Part shown: positions 29,260 to 39,700 of the stretch, one piece after another
How positions within the stretch are numbered: the first letter of the stretch is position 1
Layout of the letters: each line of letters starts with the position of its first letter
Source: Gammaproteobacteria bacterium
GTDB lineage: Bacteria > Pseudomonadota > Gammaproteobacteria > Pseudomonadales > Azotimanducaceae
Length of the DNA stretch: 61,081 nucleotides
Assembly: GCA_028824555.1 (NCBI GenBank)
Contig: JAPPDJ010000084.1
Span: forward strand, 15,786 to 76,866
Reading direction: 5' to 3'
Notes under the pieces: model-generated
Databases searched by the model: none
Told to the model about the DNA's origin: nothing
What the model saw: the letters and a program-made list of their open reading frames with translations, nothing else
Made by a program: the position numbers and the translations under genes

Positions 29260-30098
29260 CGTTAGCGGAGCAGGCGGGGCTCCACAGGAACGACTCGCCG
29301 GCCATCGGCCCGGACGCGCCGCGTTGGGACGTGCATCCCGGAACGGGGCCGTACCTGCTGCTTGTGCACGGCTTCCTGTCGAGTCGGGCGCAGTGGGGGC
29401 CGAACGTCGAGGCTTTGTCTGCGTTCTGCCAACCCGTAACGCTCGAACTCTACGGCCACGGGCGTTCGCCGAGCCCTGCTGACGCTGCGCTCTACAACAC
29501 TCGGAGTTATGCGACAACCATCGACGCGATTCGCGAACGCCTGGGCGTCGAGCGCTGGTTCGTGTGCGGTTACTCGCTCGGCGCCACGGTGACGATTCGC
29601 TATGCGCTCACGCATCCGCACCGACTCTACGGCCACGTCTTCACCAATTCGGCCTCTGCCTTCGCGGAGCACAGCGGGGCTGCGGATCGGCAGGCGACGG
29701 CGGCCGCGAATGCCAAGCGGATTCGGGACGGAGGAAGGGAGGCGTTGGACCGCATCGCCGTGCATCCCCGCCGCGCCAAGCGCTTGCCGCCGGCAACCTA
29801 CGACGCGTTGGTCGCGGACGCCGAACGCATCGATCCCGAAGGCATCGCCATGGCTATGGAACACATGATGCCGACCGCCTCGGTGCGATCCGACCTCGGC
29901 GCAAACACGCGCCCGGCGCTGCTTGTCTGCGGCCGGTTCGAGAAGCGCTTCGCGGCCAACCGCGATTTCGCGGCCACGCAAATGCCCCATCTCGAAATTG
30001 TCGACGTGGATGCCGGCCATGCCGTCAACATGACCGCCACGGAAGCCTTCAACACGGCGGTCGAGCGCTTCGTACACGCCAACCTCGCCAAAGCCTAA
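29256..30098 (+). CDS. Alpha/beta-fold hydrolase
   Basis: A 280-residue alpha/beta hydrolase: oxyanion motif LLVHGFLSS, nucleophile Ser107 in CGYSLGAT, and catalytic His255 in DAGHAVNM. The GTG start overlaps the TGA of the dehydrogenase gene by three bases, so translation of the two is coupled. A pathway link is likely: the hydrolase may cleave an ester or thioester made or used by the dehydrogenase. No signal peptide is present. Confidence 0.85.
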   Translation: MTLAEQAGLHRNDSPAIGPDAPRWDVHPGTGPYLLLVHGFLSSRAQWGPNVEALSAFCQPVTLELYGHGRSPSPADAALYNTRSYATTIDAIRERLGVERWFVCGYSLGATVTIRYALTHPHRLYGHVFTNSASAFAEHSGAADRQATAAANAKRIRDGGREALDRIAVHPRRAKRLPPATYDALVADAERIDPEGIAMAMEHMMPTASVRSDLGANTRPALLVCGRFEKRFAANRDFAATQMPHLEIVDVDAGHAVNMTATEAFNTAVERFVHANLAKA

Positions 30099-30154
30099 GC
30101 GGCCAACCCCTCGGCCCGTATGTCGCGAGGCGCGTCGCTCTTCGGTGCATCGCC

Positions 30155-30994
30155 TTACGCAGACACGAACGGGAACACGTCCTCGGGTTCTGTCACGCCG
30201 CAGCTCGGGATCATTTGCCACGGCGACGAAGCTCGCTGAACCCGCACCGTTTTGTCGCCCGAGGCCGTTGCGAACGTCACATCCGCGCCTTGCACCTCCT
30301 TCAGCGTGCTCGCGCCCTGCAAAAGCGCTTCTGCGGCCTGCGCTTCCGGGGGCCACATGCTGCGGCCCCGGAGGAACTCGGTGGCTAGCTCGCCGGCCTC
30401 TACGGCTTCCACAAACTCAGGCACGGCATCTTCCGTCACGCGGCCATAGAGTGCGCCCTGCGGCAGCACCAGCACATTGGGGGCGAAACGGTGGCCGCCG
30501 ACGTGGGTGGTCTGCCAGGCGCGTTCGCCAACGGCTTCCTGCAGACGGGTCCATGCCGGCAGGCCGTAGCGGGCGCAGCACAGGTCGCGCTGGCCGTTGG
30601 TGCAGACGAAGTAATGTGGCTGGGCCACCGCTTCCAAACTGGCCAGGGCCAGATCCAAACCGGCGAGGTCCTGGTAGTCCTCCACCTCGCGCCGGCCGAG
30701 GCCACCTTCTTCGGCGACGAATACCGTGACCCCAGCGTCGTCACGCCCCGGCCGGCGAACCAGTTGCGGGCGCACCTTCCGGCCCGTGGCCTCGAAGGCC
30801 GCCACCTGCTCGCGCAGCCAGGCCTGGATCTCGGGGGCCAGGTCGTTGTCCTCCACGGCCTTGCGACGCCATGCCGGGCGGTACTCCAGCAGCAGCCAGA
30901 CATCCACCTGCACGGCCGTCCCCAGCATCGGCTCGCCCGATGCAAGGCAAAGGTCCGAGCAATACACCCGCTCCTCACTCACGCTCGTTTTCAC
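30155..30994 (-). CDS. Sucrase/ferredoxin-like (thioredoxin-fold) protein
   Basis: A 279-residue Suc_Fer-like protein. The hallmark HYFVCTNGQRDLCCARYGLP provides the [2Fe-2S]-binding cysteines of a thioredoxin-like ferredoxin fold, and the GGHRFAPNVLVLP motif follows. Such proteins (Apd1/Aim32-like in yeast) bind a 2Fe-2S cluster and act in redox tolerance. I took the GTG at 30994 (MKTSVSEERVYCSD). A GTG four codons later is possible. It converges with the hydrolase gene and is divergent from the AAA+ gene. Confidence 0.75.
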   Translation of the reverse strand: MKTSVSEERVYCSDLCLASGEPMLGTAVQVDVWLLLEYRPAWRRKAVEDNDLAPEIQAWLREQVAAFEATGRKVRPQLVRRPGRDDAGVTVFVAEEGGLGRREVEDYQDLAGLDLALASLEAVAQPHYFVCTNGQRDLCCARYGLPAWTRLQEAVGERAWQTTHVGGHRFAPNVLVLPQGALYGRVTEDAVPEFVEAVEAGELATEFLRGRSMWPPEAQAAEALLQGASTLKEVQGADVTFATASGDKTVRVQRASSPWQMIPSCGVTEPEDVFPFVSA

Positions 30995-31044
30995 CCCGTT
31001 CCCGGCTCCCCGACAGTGTAACCCCGCCCCCAGCAACCTGTCGG

Positions 31045-31065
31045 ACTTCGCCGTCTCGGCGAAGT
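31045..31065. repeat. Perfect 9-bp inverted repeat
   Basis: Stem ACTTCGCCG/CGGCGAAGT around TCT, in the 309-base gap between the Suc_Fer gene and the AAA+ gene. The TCT loop and GCCG-CGGC core recall the REP-like units. No gene is seen in this gap. Confidence 0.5.
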
Positions 31066-31176
31066 TCGACGGGATGACAGGACGGCTTGTGCTGGGGCAA
31101 GAAGCGTTGTCCGAAGGCAACGGTTCTTGTGGCGAGCGCCAGTCCCCGATCCCGAACTCGTCGATGCGTCCAATGC

Positions 31177-31202
31177 GGGCGGGGACAAGCCCCGCCCCTA
31201 CG
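31177..31202. repeat. Second exact copy of the GC-rich hairpin repeat
   Basis: Identical over 26 bases to 131-156 (stem GGGCGGGG/CCCCGCCC). Here it lies about 100 bases upstream of the AAA+ start rather than at a gene end, so its role need not be termination. Confidence 0.75.
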
Positions 31203-31303
31203 CGCCCCGCGCCAAACAGGCGTTTGCGCTTCGGTTGCCCGGTGAGCGACACTCTGCGAAGGTGCCGGCGAAGCGCAAAGCGTACATAAGGACAATTCGA
31301 GCT

Positions 31304-32704
31304 ATGGCTGCCAGAGTTGCGAGAGCGAAGACCTTGGGGAAGCTCAAGGCATCCGGCTTCGAGATGCTGCCGGTGAAGGCAGAGATGCGCCGCAACCTCA
31401 TCGCCAAGATTCGCGCAGGCGAGTCCTTGTTCCCCGGCATCGTTGGCTACGACGAAACGGTGCTGCCGCAGATCACCAACGCCATCCTCGGCGGCCAGGA
31501 CGTCATCCTGCTCGGCGAGCGCGGCCAAGCGAAGTCGCGCATCGTCCGCAGCCTCACGAGCCTGCTTGATGAGTTCACGCCCGTGATCGAGGGCGCCGAG
31601 ATTCCCGAAGACCCGTTCGCGCCCATCACCGCCCAAGGCCGTGCCATCGTCGCCGAGCAGGGCGACGCAACCCCCATCCGCTGGATGCACCGCGAAGAGC
31701 GCTATGGCGAGAAGCTGGCGACGCCCGACATCACCATCGCCGACCTCATCGGCGAGGTGGACCCGATCAAGGTGGCCGAGGGTCGCTATCTCTCGGACGA
31801 GTTCACCATCCACTTCGGCCTCGTGCCGCGGGTGAACCGTGGCATCTTCGCGATCAACGAGCTGCCAGACCTCTCGGAGCGCATCCAGGTGGGCCTCCTG
31901 AACGTGCTCGAAGAGCGCGACGTGCAGATTCGCGGCCACAAGGTGCGCCTGCCGCTTGACGTGTTCCTCATTGCCACAGCGAACCCGGAGGACTACACCA
32001 ACCGCGGACGCATCATCACGCCGCTGAAGGATCGCTACGGCGCTCAGGTGCGCACCCACTATCCAGACGAGATCGGCCAGGAGATCGACATCATGGAACA
32101 GGAGGCGGCGTCGCTCGACATGAGCGACTACCGCGTCCACGTGCCGGACTACATGAAAGAGATCGTCGCCGAAATGACCCGCCAGGCGCGTTCTTCTCCG
32201 GACATCAACCAGCGCTCCGGCGTCTCCGTGCGGGCGTCGGTCGCCAATTACGAGGCGCTGCTCGCCAACGCCTTCCGCCGCGCCCTGCGCCTGAACGAGC
32301 TCGACGTGATCCCGCGCATCTCGGACCTCCCTTTCGTGCTGCCCTCGCTGCAAGGCAAGGTGGAGTTCGAGGCGATGGAGGAGGGGCAGGAGGACAAGAT
32401 CGTCGAGCGCATCCTCACCGCCTCCGTGAAGGCGGTGTTCGACCGCCGCATGGACGTGAACGACCTCGAGAACATCGTGCTCTCATTCGGCGATGGCCTC
32501 TCCGTCGAGACCGGGGAGAGCGCCGCGGTGATGTCCTACGACTCCGTGATGGAGTCGATTCCAGGCATGGCGGAAGTGGTGTCCGGCCTCGTCTCCGAAC
32601 CGGCCGCCATGCCGAGCGCCGTCGAGTTCGTGCTCGAAGGCCTGCACCTGCACAAGCTGCTGAACAAATACAGCGCCGGCGGGCGCGCGACCTTCACCGG
32701 ATGA
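31304..32704 (+). CDS. Chelatase-like / MoxR-type AAA+ ATPase
   Basis: A 466-residue AAA+ ATPase related to magnesium-chelatase ChlI/BchI. Walker A is GERGQAKS (71-78, Ala where Gly is usual), and the family insert and pore loops follow (ITIADLIGEVDPIKVAEGR, RGIFAINELPDLSERIQ). A LATANPEDYTNRGRIITPLKDRYGA-like sensor region, here beginning IATANPEDY, completes the core. It is expected to work with the VWA protein encoded 90 bases downstream, as ChlI works with ChlD. No large chelatase subunit is nearby. The ATG at 31304 was chosen. Longer upstream reading is unlikely to be coding. Confidence 0.88.
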   Translation: MAARVARAKTLGKLKASGFEMLPVKAEMRRNLIAKIRAGESLFPGIVGYDETVLPQITNAILGGQDVILLGERGQAKSRIVRSLTSLLDEFTPVIEGAEIPEDPFAPITAQGRAIVAEQGDATPIRWMHREERYGEKLATPDITIADLIGEVDPIKVAEGRYLSDEFTIHFGLVPRVNRGIFAINELPDLSERIQVGLLNVLEERDVQIRGHKVRLPLDVFLIATANPEDYTNRGRIITPLKDRYGAQVRTHYPDEIGQEIDIMEQEAASLDMSDYRVHVPDYMKEIVAEMTRQARSSPDINQRSGVSVRASVANYEALLANAFRRALRLNELDVIPRISDLPFVLPSLQGKVEFEAMEEGQEDKIVERILTASVKAVFDRRMDVNDLENIVLSFGDGLSVETGESAAVMSYDSVMESIPGMAEVVSGLVSEPAAMPSAVEFVLEGLHLHKLLNKYSAGGRATFTG

Positions 32705-32794
32705 AGGCGCGCCCTGCGGGCGTGTTGGGGCTTTTCGCTAGCGCGGGAACTCCAAAGGTCACCTGAAGCCTGCCAAGGCAAGGGGGAACGAGCC

Positions 32795-34861
32795 ATGCGC
32801 CGATTCGTCACTCGCCACCGCTTCTCGCAATGGGACGGCAGCCAGATGCTGGCCCACTCCGCCGACGATGCCCTGGGCGCGATGGTGGACGACCTGATGG
32901 AGTACGGCGACCTGCGCTGGGCCATGCGCAACCTCTTCTCCCGCGGCATGGACATCCCCGGCGGCGACCGCCTGCAAGGCATGCGAGAAATGCTCAAGAC
33001 CCTGCGCGAGCGCAAGAAGGAGCGGCTGTCGCAGTTCGACCTCTCGAGCGTGATGGACGACATCGGCCGCAAGCTCGACGAAATCATCGGCATGGAACGC
33101 TCGCGCATCGATGAGTGGAAGGGCCGTGGGAACAGCGAGGCCGGCGGCGAAGGTGGTGAAGGCAACGAGAGCGCCGACGCCGCCGGCGAAGACGCGGGCG
33201 AGGCGGAGAGCTTCTCCGACGACCTCCTGCGCCAGATCGCCGAAAAGAACGCCAGTGAGCTCGACAACCTGCCGGAAGACCCCGCCGGCAAGATGAATGC
33301 CCTGCAGAAGTACGAGTTCCTGGACCCCGAGGCGCAGAAGAAATACCTTGAGCTTCTGAACCAGCTCCGCAAGGCCATGACGCAGTCGTTCTTCAACAAC
33401 ATCGAGCAGATGGTGAAGAACATGTCGGACGGCGACATCAAGCGCATGAAGGACATGCTGCGGGCGCTGAACGAGATGCTGGCGCGACGCGCCGCCGGCG
33501 ACGATCCCGAGTTCGACCGCTTCATGGACGAGTTCGGCGACATGTTCGGCGAGAACCCGCCGAAGAACCTCGACGAACTCTTGGAGCAGATGCGCCAGCA
33601 GATGGCGGCGGCGCAATCGCTACTGAACTCGCTGAGCCCAGAGCAACGCTCCCAGCTCAGCCAGCTCATGGCCGGGCGCTTCGACGACCCGGAGCTCGAA
33701 TTCGAGATGCAGCAGCTCGCCAATGCGCTCGACTTCCTGAACCCTCGCGGCCAGCGCTACAACTTCGGCGGCACCGAAGACATCGACCTCGAAGCCGCCA
33801 TGCGCCTCATGGACGAGATGCACCAGCTTGACGAACTCATCAACCAGGTGCAGGCCGCCGAGCGAGGCGGCGATCCGGATCGGATCGACATGGACCTGCT
33901 CAAGGAACTCCTGGGCGACGAAGCGGCAGACTCCCTCGACGAACTGAAGAAGCTTTTGAAGGCACTCGAGGAAGCCGGCTACATCCGCCCCACCGGCGAG
34001 AACCGCTGGGAACTGACGCCCAGGGGCTCACGCATGATCGGCCAGAAGGCGCTCGGCGAAATCTACGCGCGCCTGAAGCGCCAGAGCCTCGGCAACCACG
34101 CCGTGCCGGAGGAAGGCCCCTTCGGCGAAACCCAGGAACAGGCGAAGCCGTGGGAATACGGCGAACCGTTCCACCTGCACCTGCCGCGCACCGTGCGCAA
34201 TGCCATCGACCGCAACGGCCCCGCAACGCCGGTGCAGCTTGAACCGGGCGACTTCGAGATTCACCGCTCGGAACTCATCACGTCCACCTCCACGGCGATG
34301 CTCGTCGATCTTTCTTGGTCCATGGCCTTGCGCGGTTCCTTCCAGGCGGCGAAGAAGGTAGCGCTGGCACTACACAACCTCATCACCTCGCAATACCCCA
34401 AGGACTCCTTCCACATCATCGGCTTCGCCGCCTACGCCCGCGAACTGAAGGCGCACGACCTGCCCTTCCTGCAATGGGACGAGTACGTCCTAGGCACCAA
34501 CATGCAACACGCCTTGCTGCTCGCCGAGCGCTTGCTGGCAAAGCACTCCGCCGGCGCCAAGCAAATCATCATGATCTCGGACGGCGAACCCACCGCTCAC
34601 CTCGAAAACGGCCAGGCCCGCTTCGCCTACCCGCCAACCGCCGCCACCATCCGCGCCACCATGCGAGCGGTGAAGCGCTGCTCCCAAAAAGGCATCGCCA
34701 TCAACACCTTCATGCTGGACGCCAGCTACTACCTAAAGGCCTTCATGGACCAGATCGCCCGCATCAACGGCGGCCGCGTTTTCTACACAACGCCGGACAA
34801 GCTAGGCGAATACATCTTGGTGGACTACGTGCAGCACAAGAGGAAACGGCTCGGTCGGTAG
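32795..34861 (+). CDS. VWA-domain protein, partner of the AAA+ ATPase
   Basis: A 688-residue soluble protein. The N-terminal half is helical and rich in charged residues, including a Gly/Glu/Asp-rich linker at about 108-150. The C-terminal VWA domain (about 498-688) carries the metal-site motif DLSWS (Asp505, Ser507, Ser509), a Thr in GTNM and an Asp in ISDGEPT, all MIDAS positions. The layout resembles CobT or BchD-like subunits. A strong pairing with the upstream AAA+ gene suggests a chaperone-like remodelling complex for an unknown client. Confidence 0.87.
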   Translation: MRRFVTRHRFSQWDGSQMLAHSADDALGAMVDDLMEYGDLRWAMRNLFSRGMDIPGGDRLQGMREMLKTLRERKKERLSQFDLSSVMDDIGRKLDEIIGMERSRIDEWKGRGNSEAGGEGGEGNESADAAGEDAGEAESFSDDLLRQIAEKNASELDNLPEDPAGKMNALQKYEFLDPEAQKKYLELLNQLRKAMTQSFFNNIEQMVKNMSDGDIKRMKDMLRALNEMLARRAAGDDPEFDRFMDEFGDMFGENPPKNLDELLEQMRQQMAAAQSLLNSLSPEQRSQLSQLMAGRFDDPELEFEMQQLANALDFLNPRGQRYNFGGTEDIDLEAAMRLMDEMHQLDELINQVQAAERGGDPDRIDMDLLKELLGDEAADSLDELKKLLKALEEAGYIRPTGENRWELTPRGSRMIGQKALGEIYARLKRQSLGNHAVPEEGPFGETQEQAKPWEYGEPFHLHLPRTVRNAIDRNGPATPVQLEPGDFEIHRSELITSTSTAMLVDLSWSMALRGSFQAAKKVALALHNLITSQYPKDSFHIIGFAAYARELKAHDLPFLQWDEYVLGTNMQHALLLAERLLAKHSAGAKQIIMISDGEPTAHLENGQARFAYPPTAATIRATMRAVKRCSQKGIAINTFMLDASYYLKAFMDQIARINGGRVFYTTPDKLGEYILVDYVQHKRKRLGR

Positions 34862-35018
34862 ATAGAAACTACGCACACCAACACCCGTTGAGCCACGATC
34901 ACGCCGGTTTGTGCGATCCGAGCGCACATGGACGGAACGCCTAGCTTGCGCGCTAGCAAACCGCCCCCATTGGCTATGATGGCAACTCTGCAAAAACCGC
35001 TCTCGGGGGAGATTGAGC

Positions 35019-36719
35019 ATGCACGATTTGGTCATCCGCAACGCAACCATCGTGGACGGCACGGGCGCTCCGAAGAGTAGCGGCGACGTTGTAGTCGACG
35101 GAGGCAAGATCACGCACGTTGCGCCGACGGGAGCGAGCCCAGCCAAGGCGCGGCGCATCATTGACGCCAAGGGCGACCTCCTGACTCCGGGATTCGTCGA
35201 CATCCACACCCACTACGACGGCCAGGTGTGCTGGGACAAGCACGTCACGCCGACGAGCTGGCATGGCGTGACCTCGATTGTCATGGGCAACTGCGGCGTC
35301 GGGTTCGCCCCGGTGCGACCGGGCAGCGAGGACCGGTTGGTGGAACTCATGGAGAGCGTGGAGGACATCCCCGGCACCGCGTTGCACGACGGCATCCCCT
35401 GGGGTTGGGAGTCGTTCGCCGAGTACCTCGACGGCATCGACACCCCCTACGCGGTGGACGTGGGCACGCAGGTGCCGCACGTAGCCATGCGGCTCTACGT
35501 GATGGGCGAGCGCTGCTACGACGATGCGACGCCCGAGGACATGATGGAGATGCGCGCTCTGACCCGCGCAGCGCTTGAGGCGGGGGCACTTGGGTTCTCC
35601 ACCTCGCGCTTCTACGGGCATGTGGACAGCGCCGGCAACCTGGTGCCGGGCACGCGAGCGTCGGCGGAGGAGATGAAGACCATCGGCAGCGCGTTCGAGG
35701 GGCTGGACTTCGGCACCATGGAGTTCGTCTCCGACAGTCTCAACCAGCCCGAGGAGCTGGCGTGGATCGAGCACATCACGCGCACCACGGGCTGCATCGT
35801 CACGCCGTTGATGACCGCAGGTCCCGCGCCGGTGTGGGACCTCGCGGAGAAGCTGCACGCCGAGGGCCATCAACTGCGACCGCAGGTGGGCGCGCGCCCG
35901 GCCTCGATCCTGATGACGCTCGACGGGACCATCAATCCCATGCGCCAGTTCCCGGCCTACCGGGAGATCCACGGGCGGCCCCTCGCTGAGCGCCGGGCAA
36001 TGCTACGGGAGCCCGAGTTCCGCCGGCGGGTGCTCTCCGAGGAACCGATGCTGCCGCCCAACGCGGACGCCGTGCGTTTCCTCAGCGATCACGAGTACCA
36101 GTACGTCATGGATGCCGAACTCACCTACGAGCCCGGCCCCGACGACACCGTGGCGGCCGTGGCGCGCGCCCGGGGAGTCCACCCGCGCGAGGTCATCATG
36201 GACACCCTCGCCGACGGCCAGCCGCTCTTGGCGCTGTTCGGCCGCTACGAAGGCGACCTCGAAGGCCAGCGCGCCTCCATCGAGCATCCCCAGAGCGTGT
36301 TCGGCCTGTCCGACGGCGGCGCCCACTGCGGCGTGCTGGTGGACGCGAGCGTGCCGACCTACATGCTGAGCTACTTCACCCGCGACCGTAAGCGGGGCCC
36401 GTGCATGCCGCTCGAATTCGTGGTGCACAAGCTCACGCAGGACTCGGCTTCCGTGTATGGGCTGAAGGACCGTGGCGTGATCGCACCTGGGTATAGGGCG
36501 GACTTCAATCTGATTGACTACGACGGACTGCGGCTATTGCCGCCGGAGATGGTTTACGACCTTCCCGCCGCGGGGAAGCGGCTGGTTCAGAGGGCCGAGG
36601 GGTATCGGATGACGATCAAGTCTGGGGAAGTGACATATGAGGGTGGGGAAGCTACCGGCGCGATGCCTGGGAGGTTGATCCGGGGGCCGCAGGGTGGGCC
36701 GAGCGTCGAGGCACTCTGA
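35019..36719 (+). CDS. N-acyl-D-amino-acid deacylase-like amidohydrolase (paralogue)
   Basis: A 566-residue paralogue of the protein at 25924-27621, with the same plan: DLVIRNATIVDGTGAP start, GFVDIHTHYD metal site, MGNCGVGFAPV with the ligand Cys, a distal LSDGGAHCG, and a C-terminal DFNLIDYDGL strand. The ATG at 35019 has GGGGGA 8 bases upstream. It is alone on its transcript by spacing. The two paralogues differ in the mid-region, so they likely act on different acylated substrates. Confidence 0.85.
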   Translation: MHDLVIRNATIVDGTGAPKSSGDVVVDGGKITHVAPTGASPAKARRIIDAKGDLLTPGFVDIHTHYDGQVCWDKHVTPTSWHGVTSIVMGNCGVGFAPVRPGSEDRLVELMESVEDIPGTALHDGIPWGWESFAEYLDGIDTPYAVDVGTQVPHVAMRLYVMGERCYDDATPEDMMEMRALTRAALEAGALGFSTSRFYGHVDSAGNLVPGTRASAEEMKTIGSAFEGLDFGTMEFVSDSLNQPEELAWIEHITRTTGCIVTPLMTAGPAPVWDLAEKLHAEGHQLRPQVGARPASILMTLDGTINPMRQFPAYREIHGRPLAERRAMLREPEFRRRVLSEEPMLPPNADAVRFLSDHEYQYVMDAELTYEPGPDDTVAAVARARGVHPREVIMDTLADGQPLLALFGRYEGDLEGQRASIEHPQSVFGLSDGGAHCGVLVDASVPTYMLSYFTRDRKRGPCMPLEFVVHKLTQDSASVYGLKDRGVIAPGYRADFNLIDYDGLRLLPPEMVYDLPAAGKRLVQRAEGYRMTIKSGEVTYEGGEATGAMPGRLIRGPQGGPSVEAL

Positions 36720-36746
36720 AGCGAGCTGCCTTGACTGAAACGGGAG

Positions 36747-39700
36747 CTATGCGAAGTCCACGACTTTGGCCAGCTCGCGGTAGCGGCAGAACCCGTTCGC
36801 CATGCGCATCTGCCACGGCGTTCGACACTCCGGCCGGAAGAGCTCAGGGCTGCCCACGAGGATGCAGAGGGCCCGTGCCCGCGATGTCGCCACATTGAAC
36901 CGGAACCGGTTGTAGAGGAACTCCATGCCCCGCGGTGCGTCGTCCGCGCTCGACGATGTCATCGAGTAGATCACGACCGGGGCTTCCTGGCCCTGGAAGC
37001 GGTCGACGGTTCCGATGCGGTCTGCGAGCTCTGGAATCTTCGCCGCCAACGCCGATACCTGTGCGTTGTAGGGAGCAACGACAAGGAAGTCCTCCTCCCG
37101 CAAGCGCGCGATCCTGCCATCCTTGTCGTGCCAGGTGCAGTTGCCGAGCAGGTCGCCGACGATCCGTGCGATCATGTCGACCTCCTCCGAGGAACGCGCC
37201 TGGTTACCGGTGTGCGGCACGAGGACGCAGCGCAGGCCGGCACCCGCGAACGCTGACGCTCGGCCACGAAGTGGGACGACCTCCTGCTGCTCGAGGCCAA
37301 GACCTGCCTTTGGCTGCACCTTGCCCTCGTAGTACACCTCGGAGGTAAACCGTGCGATGTCGGGGTGCAGCCGGTACGTGTCAGGGAGGAACAGGCCTCG
37401 GTCGGCCGGCATCGTCTCCGCACCGTCCAGCAGGTGATAGAGAGCAGACACCTCGCTGCCTTCGGGATGGCTGCTCTGGAGCGGCTGCTCCAGTTGCTGT
37501 GGGTCGCCAAGCAGGATGAGGTTACGTCCGGCGCGTGCGCTGCCCAGTACGTTGGCCAACGACATCTGGCCGGCTTCGTCGACCACCAGGACATCCACGC
37601 TCTGCTGGAACTCAGGCCTCGTCCAGCAAAATGCCGTCGCGCCCAGCAGGTTGATTTCGCCCTCCCCCAGCTCCTCGTGAATCCTGTCGTAGGAATCGAT
37701 GCGTTCGATGCCGAAGTCACCGTCGTACTTGCCCGTCTGGCGATGGACGATCCGCAAGCCGAGCCCCCGGGCACGGGCACGCTCCGCCGCGGATTCAAGG
37801 AGATTGACGATCACTTTGTGGCTCACGGCCGTCACGCCCACCTTGAGCCCCTTCTCTATCAGCGTGCAGATGATCTCCCCGCCGGCATACGTCTTGCCCG
37901 TACCAGGTGGACCTTGCACAGCGAGCACCTCCCCGTCCAACGCGAGGGCGATTCGAGAGGCGGCCTGAACCGTGCTTTCTCCATCGATGGGCCGCGTGCC
38001 CCCTGCTGGCGCGCGCCGCAGCAAAAGGTCGAAGGCAGCATGGTAGGGCTCCCTACGCTCGAAGCCGCCTTCCAGAACCGCTTTGCCGAGGTCCACGAGG
38101 GCCTCCCTGAGGCTCTTGGAGGGAATGTGCTTGTGCAGCACCACGCTTTTGGGATGCTCGTCCAGAACCTTCTTTGGTTTTTGGATGTCGATCGTGTGCT
38201 CGGCGTAGTCGACCGACACAACCTTACCGAGGCGCGTCCCATCTCCGCGGTGGAGCAGGTCGCCAACGCGCGCGTCCAGTTCCTGGGGAGGGAAGCGGTA
38301 CCGCTGTAAACGGGCCTTCTGCTCCACGACCTCCATGAATTCCAGATCCCACACCGCCCGGCGCTCGTCCTGCAGTTCGTCCTCCGGAAGGCCGAGCAAG
38401 CGGAAGTACTCCCACCAACTCGCCTTGTCCTCCCGGCGGTGGAACTCCATCATGTGCGCCAGCGCGAAGCGTGCCTGCTGTTCGTCGGATCGGTCGGCCG
38501 GGTCGGCAGGAATGTCGATCAGGAGCTGGTCGCGCAGCTCCTGCAGCTCCCGGTCCAGCTCGCTCACTTCGCCGGTCGCCGTTCCGTCGGCGAGTTCCGG
38601 ACGCGGAATCTCCTGGCCGCCCTTGATCACTTCGGCACGAAGCGTTTCCAGCCAGTCCCGCAGCTTCAGCGTGGACTCGCAATCCTCCCGGTTGTAGTCC
38701 TCGACGATGCGGGAGTGCCGATCATCCGTTCGGAGACTCCCTTCGGCGACCGCGTTCTCCACCACTCGCCGGCTCGCGGATGCCTCCCGCAGATCCTGCC
38801 TGCGTTCGTAGCCGAAGAACGGCTCGAGGTCCTTGATGGAGTAGCGCTCGACGCTGGCGATCAGGGACCGCTTGACGACCCGGTGCAGATCCACGAAAGC
38901 CTCGCCGCGCAGCAACTCGTCGAGCTCGACCTCGCGCGTGGCGTAACGGCCCATGAGGCGTTTCAGCGCCGCCAGCTCATACGGCGCGAAGTGATACACA
39001 TGGGCGTTCGGGTCACTCCGTCGAGCGGCTATGACCAGGTCGATGAAGACCTGGAAGCTCCTCCGCTCCTGCTCGGGGGTGGTCGCCCAGAGCGGCGTGT
39101 ACCGGACCTGGCCCGCGTCATCCGCCACGACGTAGCCGAGCAGGTACTCCCGAACGCCGGCGTCGGCGAAACGGTCGCCTTCGAAGTCGAGGAATATGTC
39201 CTTCGGAGACGGGGCGGGAAGCAACGCGAAACCGTGCTCCGCGTCGAGCGGCTCCTTGATCTCATGGCGCGGCCCGCCAGTCTCGCGTCCAAGCTGCTGC
39301 ACACGAGCTTGGTCGCGCACGCGCGACAGCGCCGCCTGCGAGCCGCGCGCAGGCTTCGGTACCGGATGGAGTCCGGCAAGGTCCACGAGGCGATCGACAC
39401 CGAAGGTGCGGAGATTCTCGATCTGCCTGCGAGAGATGCCGGCGACGTAGCCGAGATGGTCGTCATTCCGCCGGCGCTTCTCACAGCCGACCCACCACGG
39501 GCAGTAGTCGCAGTGCGATACGGGCTCCGGGTAGGTCTCCGGGCGGTCCTCAAGGAACGTGCGCATCTCGGCGCTCAGCAAGCGGAAGTACGCGGCGTAC
39601 TCGTCCACCCGGTAGCTCACGGGCGCGAAGTCCCCGCCGGGGGTGACCACGTGCATGCGCGCAGGCTGGACACCCTGGATGGCCTTGAGCGACTCGGAGT

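Noticed and set aside
32536-33723. Serine-rich leftward frame over the VWA gene
   Set aside because: The Ser/Arg-rich composition is typical of shadow frames in GC-rich DNA, and the VWA domain fixes the other strand.
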